From: Pollenia angustigena
Taxonomy: Eukaryota; Arthropoda; Insecta; Diptera; Polleniidae
DNA: 64,000 bases
Assembly (NCBI GenBank): GCA_930367215.1
Contig: OV884059.1
Coordinates: forward strand, 69,597,393 to 69,661,392
Direction: 5' to 3'
Shown here: positions 1 to 11,234 of the stretch, piece by piece
How the letters are laid out: every line of letters starts with the position of its first letter
How positions within the stretch are numbered: position 1 is the first letter of the stretch
The notes under the pieces: model-generated
Told to the model about the DNA's origin: nothing
Seen by the model: the letters and a program-made list of their open reading frames with translations, nothing else
Database searches by the model: none
Program-made: the position numbers and the translations under genes

Positions 1-99
1 GGTATTTTTTACGGAGTGACACAAGTTTAAATCATAATAAAACAATGAAATATATTTTTAAAATCAATGAAACGAACGGGCTTTATTGGAAAGAAAAAT

Positions 100-372
100 T
101 TATGAAATTAATATTTTAATATGATTTCTGTCATGTGGCGCAATCTGGAACACCAATTTTTTAACAACTTTTCGCATTCTGACCATCATCGTTTTTGAAG
201 ACATATGGGCCAATGACTCCGCCAGCCCATAAAGCGCACCAAACAGTAATTTTGTGTGGATGTAAGGGTGTTTCGACAAAAACTTGTGGATTCTACACAC
301 TCCAAATGCGAAAATCCTGCTTATTTACGTACCCATTCAACCAAAATGGGCTTCATTGGAAAATAAAATTTT
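100..372 (-). pseudogene. mariner-family transposase relic
   Basis: Read on the minus strand, the region first gives NEAHFWLNGYVNKQ, the segment around the first catalytic Asp of mariner transposases (usually SDEAHFWL; here the Asp codon reads Asn). It then gives TVWCALWAGGVIGPY and FKNDDGQN, which follow in this family. A stop codon lies between the two blocks, and the reading frame is lost after about position 180, where a degenerate version of the WFQQDGATCH segment can still be guessed. No terminal inverted repeats or TA duplication were found. It is a dead fragment of a mariner-like cut-and-paste element, of a different subfamily from the copy near 19.5 kb. The identification rests on motif recognition only. 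Confidence 0.72.
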
Positions 373-888
373 AAATGAAAATTCAAAATCATTCGCATTT
401 CCATTCGAAGCCACTACTTTAATTTATCGCAGATTGACAATTTGATCCGCTTTTATTTTTCTAAGCTCGAAAAACCAATCGTGAGAGGTGACTGTCGTGA
501 GTTAATTGAGTTTTTGATGATATCTTTTACGGAAAAGATAAAAAAAAATAAGTCCTCAAGAGCTATTTTTTCTATAAAAATGTTTTTATTTCGGGATCAG
601 CTAAAGTTAACAAAAGGCCGAAGGCTTGCAAACAGTGGTGGATTTAGGACTGCTTCCTCCCTAGGCACTCTTTAATATACCGCGCTTTTTGGTTATCCAA
701 TTTAAATATGTACTTCAATTATTGTGTATTCATTTTAATTAATTTGTAAAAAAAATATAAAAAAAATTCGTAGCGATAAGTTGTGTTTAAAGGGGGGCGT
801 CGGCTCCTCAAAGTTTGCCTTCAAGCCATTTATTCAAATGTAATTTGTTTGCATATGACTATCACTTAAAAACAAAATTTTACAAGAA
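373..888. other. no recognisable gene
   Basis: AT-rich sequence. A 77-codon open frame at 442-675 shows no domain and no coding character. Nothing else is supported here. Confidence 0.5.
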
Positions 889-890
889 TA

Positions 891-1152
891 TCGAGCCCTA
901 ACAGCGAAAATAACGTAAGCGACATGATTTTCAATTTTCGTTTTTTTTTTTAATAAATGACTTTATTGGCAACACTTGCATCATCTCCTAAAATAGCATG
1001 GTCACATAATGTACCGTTACGATTTTATAGCAAAAACAATTTTAGTGTAAGCGACAAATTTCATACAAAATTAATATAAAATAAAACAAAAAAGCTCTCT
1101 CCTGTAAAATTTGATTTTTGGCGCTTACATTATTTTCGCTGTTAGGGGTCGA
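891..1152. mobile_element. MITE of the TCGAGCCC family, copy 1
   Basis: A 262-bp palindromic element. It starts TCGAGCCCTAACAGCGAAAA and ends with the near-exact inverse of that sequence, with TA on each side (889-890 and 1153-1154). The inverted ends are about 35 bp. Related copies lie at 32430-32678 and 62784-63035, with the same length and ends. TA flanks and a short coding-free body fit a Tc1/mariner-type miniature inverted-repeat element, but no autonomous parent is seen here. Confidence 0.72.
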
Positions 1153-1469
1153 TATGATATACGACAATATTTTAGCTCTTCTAGTCAACAACATTAGCCT
1201 CGAAAAAAGTTTTTTGCTAAAATTAATATTTTAGAAAATAATTAAGAAAATAACAACAAAATACCAAACATTTTATATACGTTTTATATATACTTATAAA
1301 AGGGGGATTTAATGTCAAGTGACCAAATTTTAAAATCGATGTCTTCCGATTTGGATGAAATTTGCACCAACGTTAGTCCTATTGGATAGTAGCTTACTTG
1401 GTGGCCACGCGATCAAGTTTTGCCTTTCAATTCCTTTCAATTTGCAATACACTCTCAGTTTTTTACTAA

Positions 1470-1612
1470 GTCTAGGTTCACACTATGAAAGTTTTCTTTC
1501 AGAAAGTCTGAGTTTATGGGTGAGAGAGGAGAGATGAAAAGCATGTTCTCTTCCCCTCTCTCCAATAAACTCAAACTTTCTGAAAGAAAAATTTCATAGT
1601 GTGATCCCAGAC
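1470..1612. mobile_element. 143-bp hairpin MITE with TAA flanks
   Basis: The two halves are inverted copies of each other. The left end is GTCTAGGTTCACACTATGAA and the right end is its inverse with a few mismatches, so almost the whole element can fold into one hairpin. TAA occurs on both sides (1467-1469 and 1613-1615). A 3-bp TWA duplication is typical of PIF/Harbinger-derived MITEs, but the superfamily is not certain from 3 bp. Confidence 0.6.
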
Positions 1613-1984
1613 TAACACACTCACACTTTTTAAATTGAGCACGAGATGGCTTGCAATTTCACCTTTCCATTTGTTTGGCAATGTACTTTCAATTTAACAG
1701 CTGAATACAAGTTTGTCTTTGTTGTTGTTGTCATCTTGGAAGTAAATTGCTTACAAATTGAGTGCAGCCTACGTCACAGCTTTCAATTTATGTAAACTTT
1801 GACAAGCAGTATATGTAAAAGACTATCAAGAACAACTTGAACGTGTGGCCTGAGGGTTAGACACAAATTTTCAACAAGATCGGTCAACAACTTTCAGAGT
1901 TAGAAGGGGTCAAAGTTTTAAATTTTGGCCATACAGGTGTTCTTTCTCATCCATGTAGGTAATTTATAACCTATTGGTGTTAGC
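1613..1984. other. no recognisable gene
   Basis: AT-rich intergenic sequence. No open frame, RNA gene or repeat was recognised. Confidence 0.45.
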
Positions 1985-2545
1985 AAAATTTGTAGTAGCT
2001 TAGATAGCTATTTAATCAATCTTATTAAAAAAATTTTTATGATTGCATTATTTTTTACGGTTTTAGGCGTACTAAACTGTTTTCCGGTAGTAGGGTTTAT
2101 ATGGGGCCTAAGGTAAATTATGCACCGATCGTCACGAAATTTCACAGTGTTATTTTTAGTCCTAAAAAACTGTGACTTACCAAATTTTGTTACGCTAGCG
2201 TTATTTTTTCCGGTTTTAGGCGTACTAAACTGTTTTCCAAGAGTATTGTTTATATGGGGCTTAGGGTAAATTATGGACGGATCATCACGAAATTTAACAG
2301 TGTGTTTTCCAGTCAAATAAAACAAATGTTTGCAAAAACGTTTCTCATTCCGTGCCTTGTTCCAGCATTTATGTTATTTTTTGTAACAAAATTATCAATT
2401 TTTTTAGGTGGTGGTTCTACTGAACCGATTTTGCTGGATTTCAATCCCAAACTGCTTAGGATAACTACAAGCAATTTGGCACCCAGTTTGTTCATTTCTT
2501 TTGAGTTGTTCGAAAGTGAGCGTGTTTTCAAAAGGATAAAAGTGA
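1985..2545 (-). repeat. dispersed fly repeat (family A), inverted copy
   Basis: This stretch is the inverse of about 5240-5900, and long runs match closely, for example the segment around GGTGGTGGTTCTACTGAACC. It also contains a tandem-like module repeated at about 2080 and 2220 (a 'shaped-by-drift' phrase ending in CTAAACTGTTTTCC). Short open frames on both strands here are repeat-derived and show no protein family. It is part of a dispersed repeat family seen at many places in the window. Confidence 0.65.
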
Positions 2546-3365
2546 ACGTTCGCATTAACGAAGTTTTTGCGAAGATTTGGCGAACTTAAATTTGAGTAAG
2601 CTAATTTAAAACCGTTATCTTCGCTTACTTCTCACCGAATCTGTATACATAAATGATATTGCGGTTTTCTTTTTGCGAACAAAAAATCATTAAAAAAAAT
2701 GCTGCTCGCAAGAAAAGCAGAACCAAATAAAACGTTTTATTTTTTTTTTTTTTTTTTTTTGTTTTTAATTGAAAAATAATAATAATAAACAGGTCATTTG
2801 TGAGTTAAAAGTGAAGTGTTAAAAGCTAAAAGCGCAAGTTTAAAAAAAACATTAATATTAAAAAAATACATAATAAAAATATAAATATTTATTTTCAAAA
2901 TTAAAGAAAAAAAATGAGGTAAGTAAAATGAAGAGAAAAAACAGAAAATATATTTGCGAAGCAAAGCATGTGTATTTTTTTATAGTCTTGTCCTTTATAA
3001 TATACAAAAAATTATTAATTTTACATGATTTCAATTCGCAGTGAAATTTCATCCCTAAAACGAAAGTATACGGAGACGTTGCTTGTATTGAACATATTAG
3101 TTGCGTTCGAGAACACAAAAGTTTTTACTATTTTTTTACTAAACTTAACTGCATTTTACGAAATTTCGTTCAAGTACACAAAATGCAGTAAATGAGAACG
3201 TGACAGTTCTTGTCTGAGTATTTACAAATTTTTACTGCAGAAAATTTTTGCAGTAAAATTTAGTAAATCAAAAAACATATCGTCAGCTCAGAATTGGTTT
3301 GGCAACAAAGAAGATTTACATGAAGATTACTCAAATTATACCCGATACGCCCACTTTTTCTATTA
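2546..3365. other. no gene; 21-bp T run at 2740-2760
   Basis: AT-rich sequence with an uninterrupted run of 21 T at 2740-2760, which could be the inverse of a poly(A) tail but has no recognisable element attached. Open frames here lack coding character. Confidence 0.45.
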
Positions 3366-3540
3366 AGCGCATAACTTGAGACCGGCTTGACCGATTTGGA
3401 CGATTTTAAATCATCGCCATGGTCAAACTTAGGTTTTACGAAAAGAAAATTTTGCCCAGCCCACTTTTTTCGATTAACCTAAAATCAGAAAACGGCTCCA
3501 TCGATTTGACTAATTTTCAATTGGCAACTCCGTAATGAAT
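3366..3540. repeat. Helitron-like internal fragment
   Basis: Phrases such as GAGACCGGCTTGACCGATTT and GCCCACTTTTTTCGATTAAC match the body of the Helitron-like element at 63238-63700. Neither the TC start nor the CTRR end is present, so it is a decayed internal fragment. Confidence 0.5.
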
Positions 3541-3796
3541 AGATAGAGAAAATAGATTGGCTGTGCAAAAATTTACAAATTAATATCAAATACATATTAT
3601 CTTAATTTACTCAAGAGTGAACATTTTCTAAAAATAACAATATAAGTTGTATATTAAATATAATATAAAAAATAAATAAATTGTTTATATTAAAAAATAA
3701 AACAAAAAAGGAAAGTCACAAAATATAACCTCAACTTGCTGACATAAACGTGTGTTATTATTGCTGCTACATTTACAATATACATATTATTTAAAT

Positions 3797-4685
3797 ATGC
3801 CATCGTCGGAACTCCTCATTTGTGGATTGCAGTCTTATAGTAAAAATATTACTAAAACCCAAGGCAGTATTTCATGTATTTTATGTGCTAAATGGTTTCA
3901 TGCAAATTGCGTGGGTGTTAATGCTGACCAACTGGCTGTGCTGGCTAAGGGCAAGGGAACGCTTAGTTTTGTATGTGATTCCTCTAAAGCTGTCCGTGTT
4001 GAGCCTGATGTAAGTGCTTTCCGTGAGGATTTGCGTATGGGTCTTTTGGATATCCAAACTAAATTTGATGCTATTTTATCGGAAGTTAAGCAAGAACTCA
4101 ATACTAAATTTACGGAACTGATGAAGGAGATTGATAGCTGTAATAAATTAATTGAATTTATCCAAAAATTCAACTGCAAATAAAGTAAAATTTCTTGAAG
4201 AGCAAAATGAAGTATTACTAAAGCGTAATAATAGAAATGATATTTTAATAAATGGACTTCCCAAATACCAGGAGAATATTTATGATATTGTTATGAAAAT
4301 ATTTAAAGATCTTGAAGCAAACATTGAGCTAAATGATATTAATAATTGCCACTTCATTAACAATGGAAATACGGTGCTCGTTAAGGTAATTAATATTCGT
4401 AAACGTGATCTTGCAATGATAAATTATTTTAAATCAAGGAGATTATCCCTATCATCGTTTGTTGCAACGGATATTAATAAAAGAATTTATTTAAATGACC
4501 ACCATACACCCAAAGTAGGCCGTCTATTGTTTGAATGCCACAAATTGCGTAAGCAACAAAAAATCACAAAATTTTGGTTGATCAATACTGATAAGCCTAA
4601 AATCAAAGTAACTTTAACTAATAATGATGTAAAAGTAATGGATCTAACGGAATTTCATTCCTTTTTTAATATTAATAATGCCTAG
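3797..4685 (+). pseudogene. LINE ORF1 (PHD-like finger, coiled coil, FP_C-like domain), frameshifted
   Basis: This would be the RNA-binding ORF1 protein of a CR1/Jockey-group non-LTR retrotransposon. The first frame starts at the ATG at 3797. It shows a PHD-like zinc finger with Cys9, Cys27, Cys30, His35, Cys38 and Cys60; the expected final Cys after Cys60 reads Ser, so one ligand is lost. A charged, coiled-coil-prone stretch follows (LDIQTKFDAILSEVKQELNT). Near 4155-4183 the frame shifts and continues to 4685 with VKFLEEQNEVLLKRNNRNDI and later INKRIYLNDHHTPKVGRLLF. That layout resembles the C-terminal domain shared by baculoviral FP proteins and many insect LINE ORF1 proteins. No ORF2 follows. 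The domain assignments are by eye. Confidence 0.68.
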
Positions 4686-5065
4686 CAGCCTGCCACTTGT
4701 GGTCATGTTGCTGATCCTAAATTTAATATAGTTCTTAAATTTTTTTTTTTCTCATATTGATCTCAGTATAGATGTTATGGTTATATAAATCCTAGTATGC
4801 TTTTATAATAAAGCATAAATTAGGAAGTTTTTATTGATTAATCCCTATACTTTTGATAATCTGAAGATGATTATATGCTATGTCAAGTGAGCTCTCATAT
4901 TGTTTGTAGTGTATAATTTATGTATTATGTGTAAATTATTTTTCTTAGGAAATTACTAACTTGAATTAATACCAATATATCTAGTATGACTTTGTCTTTA
5001 AATTCACATATTAGGATAATATTTAAATACAAAGAAACTATTTTATGTAATCTTTGATGTTGTTT
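4686..5065. other. no gene; possibly decayed LINE 3' flank
   Basis: Directly follows the LINE ORF1 relic but contains no readable endonuclease or reverse-transcriptase segment. It is AT-rich and unassigned. Confidence 0.4.
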
Positions 5066-6008
5066 GTTATACCCTCCACCACAATTAGTTGTGAAGAGGG
5101 TATATTAAGTTTGTCATTCCATGTGAAACTTTTTTATTATTCATCTCAGACCCCATAAAGTATATATATATATTATGGGTCCTTGAGTAATTCTAAGTCG
5201 ATTTAGCCATGTCCGTCTGTCTGTCCGTCTGTTAAAAACACGCTCACTTTCGAACAACTCAAAAGAAATGAACGAACAAACTTGGTGCCAAATTGCTTGT
5301 AGTTATCCTAAGCAGTTTGGGATTGAAATCCAGCAAAATCGGTTCAGTAGGACCAGAGCTATGAATCAAAATGTGGCACCACCACCTAAAAAAATTGATA
5401 ATTTTGTTACAAAAAATAACATAAATGCTGGAACAAGGCACGGAATGAGATAAGATTTTGGAAAAATTTGTTTTATTTGACTGGAAATCACGCTGTTTAA
5501 TTTCGTGATCCGTCCATAATTTACCCTAAGCCCCATATAAACACTACTCCCGGAAAACAGTTTAGTATGCCTAAAAAAAATAATGCAATCATAACAAATT
5601 TTGGCTCGTCACAGTTTTATAGTACTATAAATGATACTGTGAAATTTCGTGAAGATCGGTACATAATTTACCATAGGCCCCATAGAAACCCTACTCCCGG
5701 AAAACAGTTTAGTACACCTAAAACCATAATTAATAATGCTATCATAACAGAAATTGGTACGTCACAGTTTTAAAGGACTAGAAATGATGCTGTGAAATTT
5801 CGTGATGATCGGTCTATAATTTACCCTAGGCCCCATATAAACCCTACTACCGGAAAGCAGTTTAGTCGCCTAAAACCATAATTAATAACAAATCGTCACA
5901 GTTTAAGATAATAATAACATCATACAGATATTACTCCTTAAACATTCGAACTGTCGGTGGAGGGTATCAAAGATTCGGTACAGCCGAATATAGCACTCTA
6001 ACTTGTTT
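5066..6008 (+). repeat. dispersed fly repeat (family A), near-complete copy
   Basis: Begins with ATACCCTCCACCACAATTAG and ends near GGTGGAGGGTATCAAAGATT followed by CAGCCGAATATAGCACTCTA. The outer ends are therefore inverted copies of a CCCTCCACC motif. Between them, phrases about 100-140 bp apart recur three times (GTGAAATTTCGTGA..., CCTAGGCCCCATATAAACCC, GGAAAACAGTTTAGT...), giving an internal tandem structure. The part from about 5240 is inverted at 1985-2545. It contains no credible protein. This repeat type is widespread in the window; its class is not known to me. Confidence 0.62.
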
Positions 6009-8694
6009 TTTTTTTTTTTCTTTTGAAAATAAAACATTATTTTGTTAGTCATTTATGTAATAAATTCCTTATTTCCCCGCTGTGGCTCTTAATATTTTTT
6101 GCACTCTTTTAATATATTCAATGAGGAGCCGTTCGCCATCTATAGACTATATCTGATTACACTGGTCTACAAATTTGGAAAAAAATGACTGCAGAAACGA
6201 AGCATGTTTTTTAACTAATCTGGGTGCGCTTTATTCGAATCTGGCATAAAAATTGCAATCACGTCTTGTTTATTTTTCATCACATGCTGGCAATACTGAA
6301 AAACAATCGAAATTTGCTGTAATTGATTATACATTTTTAATATTTAATTTATTTACTTACATGTTTCTTCCTTTTTTCTGTTTTTTCGTAGTTTTTGTCA
6401 AGAATTCTTCTTGAAGTCCAAAGTACATTTTTTGTGCTTTTTTTTGTGTGAAAATTAAATTAAATAAACTTTAATCTGAATAAAATATTAAAAATTCGGA
6501 TTAAAAACCATAAACAGTTCAATAAAATAACCACAATGTTAATTATTTATTGTAAATTTAAAAAAACAAGTAGCGGAGTTGGTTTAACGATGTACATACA
6601 TACTTCCATTGGTAATATTTTTATATCACATCTCGGTCCACAAATGGCTGAGGTATCAGCAAAAAATAACAGCTGCTTCTAATTTTTTTTAATAAATCGT
6701 TTTAAATTATCAACCTTGTGAACTTTATTTTTGAACTTTCACATAAAATAAAAAATAATGTCAGTAAAAATAACCAAATCGATCCATAAATGATCTAGCT
6801 AAAAAAGATTTATGTATATGCATTGGTACAGTATGCCCACACCATATGAGATAGAAGGGATAAATTTTGCTTAAATATTTCGTATATATATTTAAGCTTA
6901 GGGTTAATTGGCTGCCGTCCTTGGTTTCTTATAGCAGTACCTTTGTGATACTCTGAGCCAGTGAGCAGAGTCGGCCAAAATCCACCACAGTGTTTACATT
7001 TAAATTTTTATTGGGCACATGGTAAATTATGGATCAATCATTGCGAAATTCGGAAGAGAGATTTCTAGTATAAAAAATAAATAAGAGCAAATCTTAAAAT
7101 AGTTGTAAATTCTTTTTAAGGTTTTTTGAGATTTTAAGTGATAAGTGATAGGATCTATAGTGGGCAAAAATTTACCACAATATCTATATTTACTACGTTT
7201 ATAGGCGTATTTAAATGATTTCCCAGAGTAGTCTTTATATGGGACCTGTTGTAAATAATAGACCGATTTTCACGAAATTTGGCAGTTATAGTCCTATAAA
7301 ACTGTGACGTACAAAATTTCACAACAATAGCATTATTCGTTACGGTTCCGATTCCAAGAGTAGGCTTTTTATATGCCCTATGGTAAATTATAGGCCGATA
7401 ATTGCAAAATTTGACAGTGTGGTTTATAGAAAACGAATTTGTGCGAAACCATATAGTAATCCGTGCATTATGCCACCATTTATGTTAGTTTTTGTATCAA
7501 AATTATCAATTCCATATTTAGTTTAATTACTTAGGAAATTAGAAAAAAAACAATCTTTAGACTTGAAATTTGAAAAGGTGGCTTATTTTTAACAGAAAAT
7601 ATCAAGGGAATTACAATTTCTATTTGAGTGGTACAAAATAGGTAAAGTACTCTTGGTACTTTTTGTAGAAATAAAATTTTTTTTTAAATAATTTTACGGA
7701 AATCTAAAAATAGAAGTTCAAGTTTAAGATAAAATTAATGTAGGAACTGCGTTAAAGAAAAGAACTAAAAAAGGTTGTAGAAACAAATATATAAATATAA
7801 ACAGTTTTATATTTCTTAGTGAAACTTAAAATATAAAAATGGATTTACTTTTAATAAGATCCCGGAATACCGCACATTTTTTGGGAAAAAAACTCCTGAA
7901 AATATGTATAAGGATTGACGGGATTTTATTAAGCTGTGGCAACTTTTCAGCAGTAAATAGTTATACTTGTTATAATTGTAAATAAGTTATGTCAAGAAAT
8001 ATATCGCTATTAATCATAAAGAGAGTACTAACTCAAAATTATAAATGTTCACTTTTTGGAAAAAATGGAATTTACCCGCTGTAAAAATTTCCTGCAATTT
8101 TGTGTACTTTTTTGGTTGGTTAAAAAATCCTTTTTCATATGCCTTTAATATTGAAATAAAAATTGTTTAACTCTTCTGAAAATTGTTACACATTGATCAA
8201 GTGCGATATGTTAATTCAAATCCGTTAAGTAAGGCAATGTTTAATTCTCTGAAATTTCGAACTAGTAAAAGATGAGGAGTAAAAATGTACACAATTTAAA
8301 ATCTTTTAAGAACTCGGATTTATTTTCTAAAAACGAAAAAATGTTGTTCCCTCTGAATTCAAAAAACTTAATAATTTAGGGTTAGATTCGAAAAAAGCAG
8401 TAAATACACTTTTTGAAAGAGATGAGCACAAAATAATAATAATTGCAGCAATTAGTTAAGAAAACGCGAACTCAATTCGTAGAAAATAATTTTTTCCAAA
8501 AAAGGAATTACAAGTTTTTGAAGGAAAGGCAATGATGAGAAAACTGAAAGTGTCCAAAGATTATATAATGTTCTTTTGGCTATAAAGGCAAACATCTGTA
8601 AATTCAATTTCACCAAGTTCAGTTAAAACTTACTATTACTTTAACTTCCAGTTAACAATAGGTTTTGAACGCCACATACCTAGATAAGTTAATT
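6009..8694. other. 2.7 kb with no gene; decayed repeat pieces
   Basis: About 6450-6560 shares a phrase with 10060-10145 (GATTAAAAACCATAAA followed by GTTCAA), so part of the Helitron at 9288 has a relative here. About 7010-7440 contains degenerate family A phrases (GGTAAATTATGGATC, TTTAGGCGTATTTAAATGA-like runs). No open frame shows a domain. Confidence 0.45.
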
Positions 8695-8786
8695 GGGACC
8701 TCCTGAACACGAAAAACGCTGTAATTTTTTTTTCTAAGTACCGTTTTTTAGATAACGGTACTTTTGTGTTTTTCGGTGTAGGTCCC
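8695..8786. repeat. 92-bp imperfect hairpin
   Basis: The left arm GGGACCTCCTGAACACGAAA is matched by the inverse on the right (TTTTTCGGTGTAGGTCCC). Nested inside is a second perfect-looking hairpin, AAGTACCGTT with AACGGTACTT. It may be a tiny foldback element or the remains of a MITE end. No target duplication was identified. Confidence 0.5.
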
Positions 8787-9287
8787 ACTCAAACCATTGT
8801 CCGATCGAGATAAATAGCATATCGTTGGAAAGGTAAGTGAAGCGAACGAAATCTTCGTTCAAAATCATCGAACAGCACATAATACTGTGAAAAAACAAAT
8901 TTTCGATTAATCGACTTAAATTAATCCAATTTTAAATTATTATAACAGTTAACCGCCCAAAATTTATCGATTTATCGAACAACGGTTCATCGTTTGAGTA
9001 CCCTAATATGTATACTAAATATTTGCTCTGTTTCTTTACTTTTTGGGTAAAGTTGGTGAATGCTTGCTCTCATCTCTCATAAAAATTGCACAAAAGTATG
9101 GGAACAGAAAAAAACACAATTTGAAGCACAAAATAAAAATTCAGTGTTTTGACAGTTTTTACAAAACAATAAAAGTTTACACCACTTTTGAAAAATTGTA
9201 TATTGTCTGTAGAAATAAACTACTTTTACCAAAAATAAAACAGAACAAATACTTTTAGAATGACTAAAATTATGTTTTCTTAATATA
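8787..9287. other. no recognisable gene
   Basis: AT-rich. A 71-codon open frame at 9043-9258 is lysine- and asparagine-rich and shows no domain; I do not call it. Confidence 0.4.
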
Positions 9288-10201
9288 TCTTATATATAAA
9301 AACGGGAACAATTTATTTGTGGTTGATTTTTAAGTATCTTATCGTCCACCGATTTTAATGAAAAAATACATAGTTTTAAAGGAATTTGGGTGTAGATATG
9401 CACATTATATGTTTTTCTAAATTTTTTGAATTAAAGTGTTTGAAAAGCGTTTAAATTTAGAATTCGTACAAAGTTAGGTGAATAGTGCATTTTTGTCGCT
9501 CCTCTCGGCCACCGGGCGATCCTAGTCAATATAAAACTTCTTATTTAAGAACATTTTTTTATTTACAACACTTTTTCCAGAATATTATTCATGATTTTTT
9601 TCTTTGCCTTTTTTGTTTTGATTATGTTTTACAGCTGTTTTTTTTTACCACATTTGCACGAAAAAAAAGTCTGGGCTGTTATGTGCAAGATGAAGGCGAT
9701 TTTTCTCTCAAAGCCGATCTCATTTACACCAATTTAAGGTACGGGAACGCTTCTCGTACAAATTGGGATCCCGATGGACCCCAAAGTAGATTAAAAAAAC
9801 AGAGCTATAATAAAAATTCTTTAGAGTAAGAATCCCATAATAGTAAAAGTTATTAAAAAAGTCAAAAAGAATTTTTTTTACCAAATAAATAAATAAAAAT
9901 TTAAAAAACGAGTGGTAGCGATCGAAGCATGTCAGGGTAACCAGCCGCCAGGGTTCGAATCTCAGGACAGTCAATAATGAATGATTATCAATAACAATTT
10001 TAATTAATTTTCATGTTGTCAAATTCCTTTCTTCATTAAGTTTGATGAACTTAAGCCTGATTAAAAATATTGAAAATTTGGATTAAAAACCATAAATAGT
10101 TCAACAAAATTACCATTGTGGTTTTAATTATTTAAAAAAACATCTAATATATAGTAAAATAGTTGTATCTACCCCGGGAAGCGCTGCGTTTTAACAGCTA
10201 G
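9288..10201 (+). mobile_element. non-autonomous Helitron-like element (candidate)
   Basis: The left end TCTTATATATAAAAACGGG has the TC start and TATA-rich lead seen at other Helitron-like copies here. The right end is GC-rich with self-complementary potential (CCCCGGGAAGCGCTGCG), then CAGCTAG followed by T, which fits the 3' CTRR-T rule for Helitrons. The length is 914 bp, and no Rep/helicase frame is present. Inside lies a tRNA-like stretch at 9909-9970. Both ends are short, so the pairing of these two ends is an inference. Confidence 0.48.
9909..9970 (+). tRNA. tRNA-like relic (possible tRNA-derived SINE piece)
   Basis: Contains GGGTTCGAATCTC, a good match to the T-arm/B-box of tRNA genes. 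About 45 bp upstream lies a D-arm-like AGTGGTAGCG. No complete cloverleaf or 7-bp acceptor stem could be drawn, so this is not called as a working tRNA. It sits within the Helitron-like element. Confidence 0.3.
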
Positions 10202-10895
10202 TCATTAATAAATTTTATATCGAAATAAAACTCCTACAGAATATTTTGTAATACATACTACTTCAACCATTTCTTTTTACTTTTGGGCGCTGTAGGATAT
10301 TTTACATATGTTTAGTCTTGGCTATCTACATATCTGTGGCATTTTGACAAACCATCTTAAGTCGAGAGATAAGATAGCAAAAAAGTTTTTAAAAAAAATC
10401 GGTAAAAAATTTCATTTTATTAAATAATAAAATAAACCAAAATTAAAGAAAAATTTCGTTTATAATACAAAATTTTAAAAACGTGAACAAAAATGTTTTT
10501 TGAATAAAAATTCGTATGTATGATTAACAAAATTTGTTCAACTTTTTTAATTTGACTTAAGATTTTTATCTAAATGCCACAGATATATTTTCTTTCTTTT
10601 TACACCCTTCACCGAAGGCAAAAGAATATACAGCTTGCCAGTGTTGCCAAAATTTGGTGACCAATAATGGCTAAATTTACGGAAAAAAATGGCTAAAAAA
10701 TCGCTAAAAGCTTTTTTAAATTTAAACACATAAAAATTCAATAACAACAGAAATAATTAATTTAAAGTTGTTTCCGATGAAATTGTGAGTTAAGATCAGT
10801 TTGTTAAATAAGAATAAACGCAAATTAATATTATTTTTTCTTAAGTTGTATTTTTATTCGACCTTTAAAATTCAATAATAAGTTAAAATGCTTAA
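10202..10895. other. no recognisable gene
   Basis: AT-rich sequence. CAGTGTTGCCAAAATTTGG at about 10639 resembles a hAT terminus, but no partner end or 8-bp duplication was found. Confidence 0.4.
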
Positions 10896-10900
10896 GCTCG

Positions 10901-10985
10901 AGGTCAGTTGTATGTAAAATATTTGTTTATTTTTTCCGATATTTCGATATTCTTTGGATCTCATCATCAGGGAATGTTTAATTAA
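10901..10985 (-). ncRNA. hammerhead-like core in a decayed repeat
   Basis: On the minus strand the sequence reads CTGATGA (10964-10970), a weak stem (GAGAT pairing with ATATC), then GAAA (10942-10945), followed by TAT and C. The four bases before CTGATGA (TTCC) can pair with the four after the putative cleavage point (GGAA), as a type I hammerhead stem I would. A U lies unpaired after the core and stem II has a mismatch. Similar cores occur in the satellite monomer and at 34732-34760. This is structural resemblance only; activity is unproven. Confidence 0.3.
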
Positions 10986-11234
10986 AATTTACATTAACCA
11001 CAATAAAGGAGTAATAGCTCTTCACGTTTCAGCATCAAAAACTACACTAAATTAATAAAAACAATTAAATCATCGAAAAATTCGATGTCGTTATTGTTCA
11101 TCTCATAGGAATCACTCACTCATTAGCTTCAAATAGTCATAAGTTTTAAATAATTTGAAGGTAAATCATAATCACGAGAACATTTACATAACCTTTTGAA
11201 TCCAGATCTACAATAAAAAAAAACAAATAAAAAA

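Noticed and set aside
2008..2589. Several overlapping frames of 80-111 codons
   Set aside because: They lie in a dispersed non-coding repeat whose other copies break the frames, and no protein family is visible.
2740..2760. Poly(T) run as the inverse of a retroposon tail
   Set aside because: No recognisable retroposon body on the minus strand upstream of it, and homopolymer runs are common here.
10639..10660. hAT-like terminus CAGTGTTGCCAAA (and a similar one near 23271)
   Set aside because: No partner terminus and no 8-bp duplication could be found, so the element cannot be delimited.
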